Positions 59,886 to 64,000 of a DNA stretch of 64,000 bases are shown here, one piece after another. The notes beneath the pieces are model-generated. The model was not told the DNA's origin and searched no databases. It saw only the letters and a list, made by a program, of their open reading frames with translations. Numbering within the stretch: the first letter of the stretch is position 1; each line of letters starts with the position of its first letter. The stretch spans positions 310,001 through 374,000 of the forward strand of contig JBLWTG010000002.1 in the NCBI GenBank assembly GCA_048270225.1, read 5' to 3'. The position numbers and the translations under genes are program-made. The DNA comes from Allopusillimonas sp048270225. GTDB taxonomy: Bacteria; Pseudomonadota; Gammaproteobacteria; Burkholderiales; Burkholderiaceae_B.

Positions 59886-62055
59886 CCCGCGCTCACGCCT
59901 GACTCTTCGCTTGCTCGCTGTTCTGGCGCTGGCGCTGGGTATCGTCGCTTTTTTTGCGACCGGGCTGCATCATGCCTTGACGCTTGAAACGCTTAAAGCC
60001 AGCCATGAGCAGCTCGCGCAGGCACGCGAACAATCGCCCTGGGCGCTGACAGCCGGCTTCTTCGCAGTGTATGTGCTCGTGACTGGGCTCTCGGTACCCG
60101 GCGCCACCATTCTGACGCTGGCTGCGGGCGCGCTATTCGGGCTTGTCCAGGGCACGATCATCGTTTCGTTTGCGTCAACGCTAGGCGCGCTGATCGCCAT
60201 GCTCGTCGCGCGCTATGTGCTTCGGAGCAGCGTCCAGTCGCGATTCTCGAACCGGCTCAAATCAGTAAATGAAGGTATTGCGCGCGATGGTGCCGCCTAT
60301 CTTTTCAGCCTGCGGCTGTTGCCCATCTTTCCCTTTTTTGTCATCAATCTGCTGATGGGGCTCACTAACCTGCCAGTGCGTACCTACTGTTGGGTGAGCC
60401 AACTGGGCATGCTGCCCGCAACCATACTTTATGTAAATGCCGGCACACAGCTGGCTGGGGTTCAGAGCCTGTCCCACGTATTTTCGCCTGGCCTGCTGAT
60501 TTCATTTTCTCTTCTGGCGCTGTTTCCTCTTGCGGCCCGGCTTGTGATCCGACGCCTGGCGCAACGCAAGGCCTATCGGCGCTGGCGCCGCCCACCACGC
60601 TTTGATCGCAATCTGATCGTCATCGGCGGGGGATCGGCGGGGCTGGTCTCGGCGTACATCGGCGCGACGGTCAAGGCACGCGTCACGCTCATCGAAGCAC
60701 ACAAATTGGGCGGCGACTGTTTGAACTACGGCTGTGTTCCAAGCAAGGCGCTGATACAGGCAACCCGCACGGCCAAAGCATTCCAGAACGCCACTGAAAC
60801 AGGCCTGATCGAAGGGCCCGCGCCAATCCTGTCTTTCAAGGCGGTGATGCGCCAGGTCCACCATGCCATCGCCCGGATCGCCCCGCGCGACAGTGCCGAG
60901 CGCTATGGTGCATTGGGTGTTGACGTTGTGGCAGGCTATGCAACGGTCGAGGATCCCTGGACCGTATCCATTACGCAACCGGACGGTTCTTCCCAACGAC
61001 TCACAACGCGCAGCATCATTATTGCGGCAGGGGCTGAACCCATCGTGCCGCCGATTGCGGGCATCGAACACTCAGGCTACGTTACCAGCGATACGGTCTG
61101 GGCGCGTTTTGCTGAGCTTGACGCTGCGCCATCGTGTCTGATCGTGCTGGGCGGCGGGCCTATAGGCTGCGAGCTGGCCCAGGCTTTTGCCCGCCTCGGC
61201 CCACGAGTGATATTGCTAGAGAAGGGGCAACGACTGCTGCCACGTGAAGACACCGAGGTATCGGACATGGTCCGCGCCAGTCTGCAGGCCGATGGCGTCG
61301 AGATAAGAACAGACACCAGGGCAGTGCGGTGCGAGGGTGACGGATCGGGCCGGCATCTGATTGTCGACCGCCATGGCCAGACAGAGCGCCTGCCCTTCGA
61401 CCAGTTGCTCTGCGCCGTCGGCCGCAAAGCCAGGCTCACCGGATATGGGCTGGAAAGCCTGGGCATAGACACGGATCGCACGGTGCAGGTGAACCGTTAT
61501 CTGGAAACGCTGTATCCCACTATATACGCCGCCGGGGACGTCGCCGGTCCGTACCAATTCACACATATGGCAGCCCACCAGGCCTGGTACGCGACCGTCA
61601 ACGCACTGTTCGGCGCGTTCAGGCGTTACGCAGTTGATTACAACATAACGCCATGGGCGACCTTTGTGGATCCCGAAGTCGCCCGGCTTGGGCTGAATGA
61701 ACAGCAAGCCGTCGAGGAAAACATCGCTGTCGAGGTCACCCGCTACAATCTGGAGGAGCTCGATCGCGCCATCACCGACCAGGTGGATCACGGCTTCGTC
61801 AAGGTGCTGACAGCGCCCGGCAAAGACCGCATCCTTGGAGTAACCATCGTCGGCGCCCACGCAGCGGAGCTGATGGCCGAGTTCGTGCTGGCAATGAAGC
61901 ACGGCCTCGGACTAAACGATATTCTCGGCACACTCCACATTTACCCCACCCTGGCCGAAGCGAATAAATTCGTGGCTGGCGAATGGAAGCGTAATCATGC
62001 TCCGCATTGTATTCTTGCCATAATGAAGCGCTATCACGACTGGCGTCGACGCTAG
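59878..62055 (+). CDS. Fusion of VTT/DedA membrane domain with pyridine nucleotide-disulfide reductase
   Basis: 725 aa. Residues ~1-235 form a TVP38/VTT (DedA) domain with six predicted spans, including VTGLSVPGATILTLAAGALF and LRLLPIFPFFVINLLMGLTN. Residues ~242-725 are a complete mercuric reductase/lipoamide dehydrogenase-like enzyme: FAD motif IGGGSAGLVSAYIG, redox disulfide C281-LNYG-C286 in GGDCLNYGCVPSK, NAD motif GGGPIGCELAQAF, FAD contact YAAGDVAG and the C-terminal HIYPTLAEANKF. The C-terminal Cys pair and HMA domain of true MerA are absent. The enzyme would be anchored at the inner membrane, facing the cytoplasm. Substrate unknown. Confidence 0.9.
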   Translation: MTSPRSRLTLRLLAVLALALGIVAFFATGLHHALTLETLKASHEQLAQAREQSPWALTAGFFAVYVLVTGLSVPGATILTLAAGALFGLVQGTIIVSFASTLGALIAMLVARYVLRSSVQSRFSNRLKSVNEGIARDGAAYLFSLRLLPIFPFFVINLLMGLTNLPVRTYCWVSQLGMLPATILYVNAGTQLAGVQSLSHVFSPGLLISFSLLALFPLAARLVIRRLAQRKAYRRWRRPPRFDRNLIVIGGGSAGLVSAYIGATVKARVTLIEAHKLGGDCLNYGCVPSKALIQATRTAKAFQNATETGLIEGPAPILSFKAVMRQVHHAIARIAPRDSAERYGALGVDVVAGYATVEDPWTVSITQPDGSSQRLTTRSIIIAAGAEPIVPPIAGIEHSGYVTSDTVWARFAELDAAPSCLIVLGGGPIGCELAQAFARLGPRVILLEKGQRLLPREDTEVSDMVRASLQADGVEIRTDTRAVRCEGDGSGRHLIVDRHGQTERLPFDQLLCAVGRKARLTGYGLESLGIDTDRTVQVNRYLETLYPTIYAAGDVAGPYQFTHMAAHQAWYATVNALFGAFRRYAVDYNITPWATFVDPEVARLGLNEQQAVEENIAVEVTRYNLEELDRAITDQVDHGFVKVLTAPGKDRILGVTIVGAHAAELMAEFVLAMKHGLGLNDILGTLHIYPTLAEANKFVAGEWKRNHAPHCILAIMKRYHDWRRR

Positions 62056-62078
62056 CCGATTTCAACGCAAAGGAGCGC

Positions 62079-63149
62079 ATGCAGTTTTCAGACATTTCTT
62101 CCCCGGAACGCACCGTCGGCCTCTGCCTGACTCGTGCCTTGCACGCGCGTCAGTCCGCCTATGCGGGCTGTGAGCTTGAAGTGTTGCCGGACAAAGGACT
62201 GGCTCACCATCATGTGCGGCTCTCAGGTACGCGAACGATCGCTCGCATTCCCAAGCAAAGCCAGTTAAACCTGTCCGCGCCGGACAACCTGCACTATCAG
62301 GCAGCGGGCTTTGACCGGGCGTCCAGTGGCGGTCATGTGCCCAGGCTGATAGACATTCTGTTGCCCGATGAGAATCTACCCCGTGGCGCCCTGCTGGTGC
62401 AGGAAATCACTGGTACGACACCCCAACTGCCCCGCCATCTCAAAGAAATCTGCGTGGCAATGGCCAGCATTCACGCTTTGCCGCTACCAAACCCGAGAAG
62501 CCGTCCACCGCTTCGCGACTCGTGCGATCCATTGCAGGATATGCTGGATGAAATCCAGAGCCAGGCAGTATATCTGTCGCAGGCACAACTCTCCCCCATC
62601 GCCCACAATGAAATAAGCCAGGCGCTGCAAGGCCTCGAGGCGCTTTGTCGAAAGACGACACGCCCGCGCAAGCGCTTGATCTCCTTCGATACTCACCCAG
62701 GCAACTTCATGATGACCCGCGAAGGCAAGGCGGTGCTTGTTGACCTCGAAAAGGCCCGGTACAGTTACCCCTCGTTTGATCTCGCGCATGCCACGTTATA
62801 TACATCTACAACCTGGGATACCGAGACCTACGCGGCGCTGACGCGTGACCAGATACTTTCTTCGTATGCCGACTGGGAAGCGGCCATGCCAACCGAGGCG
62901 AAAGACGATCGAGGCTGGCATGGTTCTCTGCGCCAGGCGATGTGGCTATGGTCCATAACATGGTGCGCAAAATGGCGTGTGCTGTCGCTGCGGGAGCCGG
63001 ACAGCGTAGGCTGTGCCGAAGACTGGTCGTATCAATTGAGCACGCAATCATTAATCACACATGTGCGCGACCGCGTGGACCACTATCTCAGTCCGGATAT
63101 TGTGCATCGGGTCTTTAGCGAATGCCAGCACCTGGAGAACGCATTATGA
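62079..63149 (+). CDS. Aminoglycoside/choline kinase-like phosphotransferase family protein
   Basis: 356 aa from the ATG at 62079, with AAGGAG directly upstream; a start at 62007 would overlap the preceding gene. The kinase-like core is visible as FDTHPGNFMMTREGKAVLVD (catalytic Asp and Asn retained, but the usual leading His of HxD is replaced by Ser-Phe) and LVDLEKARYSYPSFDLAHA (second metal Asp). The family phosphorylates small molecules such as choline, thiamine or aminoglycosides. The end overlaps the YnjB-like gene (ATGA), so it belongs to the same operon. Confidence 0.78.
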   Translation: MQFSDISSPERTVGLCLTRALHARQSAYAGCELEVLPDKGLAHHHVRLSGTRTIARIPKQSQLNLSAPDNLHYQAAGFDRASSGGHVPRLIDILLPDENLPRGALLVQEITGTTPQLPRHLKEICVAMASIHALPLPNPRSRPPLRDSCDPLQDMLDEIQSQAVYLSQAQLSPIAHNEISQALQGLEALCRKTTRPRKRLISFDTHPGNFMMTREGKAVLVDLEKARYSYPSFDLAHATLYTSTTWDTETYAALTRDQILSSYADWEAAMPTEAKDDRGWHGSLRQAMWLWSITWCAKWRVLSLREPDSVGCAEDWSYQLSTQSLITHVRDRVDHYLSPDIVHRVFSECQHLENAL

Positions 63150-64000
63150 ATCGCTCAACCATCGCTGGTTTCCTGGCAGTTCTGCGCGCGCGAGTGGTTT
63201 TACTCATACTGGCTGCAGCGCTGCCGGGCGTCGCCTGTGCATCATGGGTTGACCTCGATAAGCAAGCCCAAGGCCAGACGGTTTACTTCAATGCCTGGGG
63301 CGGAGACGAAAGCACCAATGCTTATATAGCGTGGGTTGCCGACCAGGTAAAGCGTTCGGCGGGGATAGAACTGAAACAGGTTAAGGTCTCGGATACCGCC
63401 GAGGCCGTTCAGCGCATTGAAGCCGAGAAGCGAGCCGGGCGCGACTCGGACGGCTCGGTGGACCTGATCTGGATCAATGGCGAGAATTTCAAGCGACTCA
63501 AGACTGAAGGCCTGCTATACGGTCCGTGGGCAGAGCAACTGCCGAACTGGCAATACGTCGACACGCGCAAGCCTGTTCGCCAGGATTTCTCCGAACCGAC
63601 TGACGGCCTGGAGGCACCGTGGGGCGAGGCCCGTCTGACCCTTCTGGCAGACCGCAGCAAAGTGCCAACGCCGCCCGACTCTCCACAGGCGCTGCTGGAT
63701 TTCGCCCGCAAGCATCCTGGGCGAGTCACGTATCCCAAACCGCCTGACTTTCATGGCACCACCTTTCTGAAGCAATTGCTGCTGGCGCTCGCGCCTGAGC
63801 CGCAGGATATGGGCAAACCCGTTACACGCGCAGCCCTGGCACGCAACATCCCTGCGCTTTGGGCTTATCTGGATCAGTTGCATCCGTTGTTGTGGCGCGA
63901 AGGCAAGGCCTTCCCTTCCAGCGCAGCGCAGATGACCAGAATGCTTGCCGACAGTGAGTTGTTGCTCTCCATTACGTTCAATCCTAATGAGGGCGCAAAT
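63146..64000 (+). CDS. ynjB: YnjB-like ABC transporter receptor, 3' partial
   Basis: At least 285 codons, running off the right edge. The N-terminal signal region (VVLLILAAALPGVACA) is followed by a family 1 binding-protein fold: QTVYFNAWGGDESTNAYIAW, DLIWINGENFKRLKTEGLLY and GRVTYPKPPDFHGTTFLKQL, all as in E. coli YnjB. In E. coli ynjB is followed by ynjC (permease), ynjD (ATPase) and ynjE (sulfurtransferase); the same may continue beyond base 64000. The ligand of YnjBCD is not established. Start overlaps the kinase-like gene stop by 4 nt. Confidence 0.82.
   Translation, partial: MNRSTIAGFLAVLRARVVLLILAAALPGVACASWVDLDKQAQGQTVYFNAWGGDESTNAYIAWVADQVKRSAGIELKQVKVSDTAEAVQRIEAEKRAGRDSDGSVDLIWINGENFKRLKTEGLLYGPWAEQLPNWQYVDTRKPVRQDFSEPTDGLEAPWGEARLTLLADRSKVPTPPDSPQALLDFARKHPGRVTYPKPPDFHGTTFLKQLLLALAPEPQDMGKPVTRAALARNIPALWAYLDQLHPLLWREGKAFPSSAAQMTRMLADSELLLSITFNPNEGAN

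Noticed and set aside
1..64000. CRISPR arrays, rRNA operons, complete IS elements or intact prophage.
   Set aside because: No regularly spaced repeats, rRNA-like blocks, transposase genes or phage structural genes were seen.

Overview
The window looks like chromosomal DNA of a betaproteobacterium, most likely family Alcaligenaceae (Bordetella/Achromobacter/Pusillimonas/Advenella relatives). This rests on high GC with strong third-position bias, two Bug-type (tripartite tricarboxylate) periplasmic receptors, many TRAP and ABC uptake systems each with a local GntR, IclR or LysR regulator, and dense ATGA-type gene overlaps. No rRNA, tRNA or CRISPR array was seen. The first gene enters from the left edge and the last runs off the right edge.

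Layout. (1) 1-6134: a seven-gene plus-strand cluster for four-carbon acid sugars: LtnD-like dehydrogenase, OtnI-like isomerase, DenD-like dehydrogenase, a DctP/Q/M TRAP importer and a HAD phosphatase. (2) 6217-8138: an HTH protein paired with a small beta-propeller. (3) 8264-10159: ECF sigma factor, RskA-like anti-sigma factor and secreted fasciclin protein, recalling mycobacterial SigK-RskA-MPT70/83. (4) 10329-12880: acetyltransferase, D-cysteine desulfhydrase/cysteate lyase family enzyme and divergent LysR. (5) 12898-17013: metal-type two-component system divergent from a DUF305 protein and a YVTN propeller, with a CusR/HprR-like box between. (6) 17083-19182: Tam methyltransferase and an orphan LivK-type receptor. 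(7) 19493-24074: ECF41 sigma factor carrying its own C-terminal regulatory domain, AhpD-like protein, cupin, LysR, NmrA-like SDR and Ohr; a textbook ECF41 promoter sits directly in front of the LysR gene. (8) 24186-26838: uncharacterised 541-aa protein divergent from a class D beta-lactamase. (9) 26948-30681: small secreted protein, MsrPQ methionine sulfoxide repair (with a second CusR/HprR-like box), TetR and MipA/OmpV.

(10) 30723-37630: GntR, KdgD-like dehydratase and a peptide-type ABC importer, all on the minus strand. (11) 37884-42267: VOC protein, GntR, ThDP enzyme and Bug receptor. (12) 42343-49926: minus-strand GMC oxidoreductase, TRAP DctP/Q/M and TauE-like exporter, divergent from IclR and a Bug receptor. 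(13) About 49960-53890: an accessory stretch with a decayed tyrosine integrase, a HEPN/Abi defence-type protein, and an AhpD-like/MocR pair enclosed by 33-bp imperfect inverted repeats. (14) 53892-57650: orphan isochorismate synthase, voltage-gated-type K+ channel with a C-terminal zinc ribbon, and a SulP transporter whose 3' end overlaps the channel gene. (15) 58081-64000: a tightly coupled five-gene operon (TIGR04282 transferase, SelD-type FAD oxidoreductase, VTT/DedA-pyridine nucleotide disulfide reductase fusion, kinase-like protein, YnjB-like receptor), the best candidate for an undescribed pathway.

Two themes recur: import of small organic acids or alcohols paired with oxidoreductases, and oxidative or metal stress handling (ECF41 locus, Ohr, MsrPQ, metal-type two-component system). 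All family calls are from reading translated sequence without database searches.
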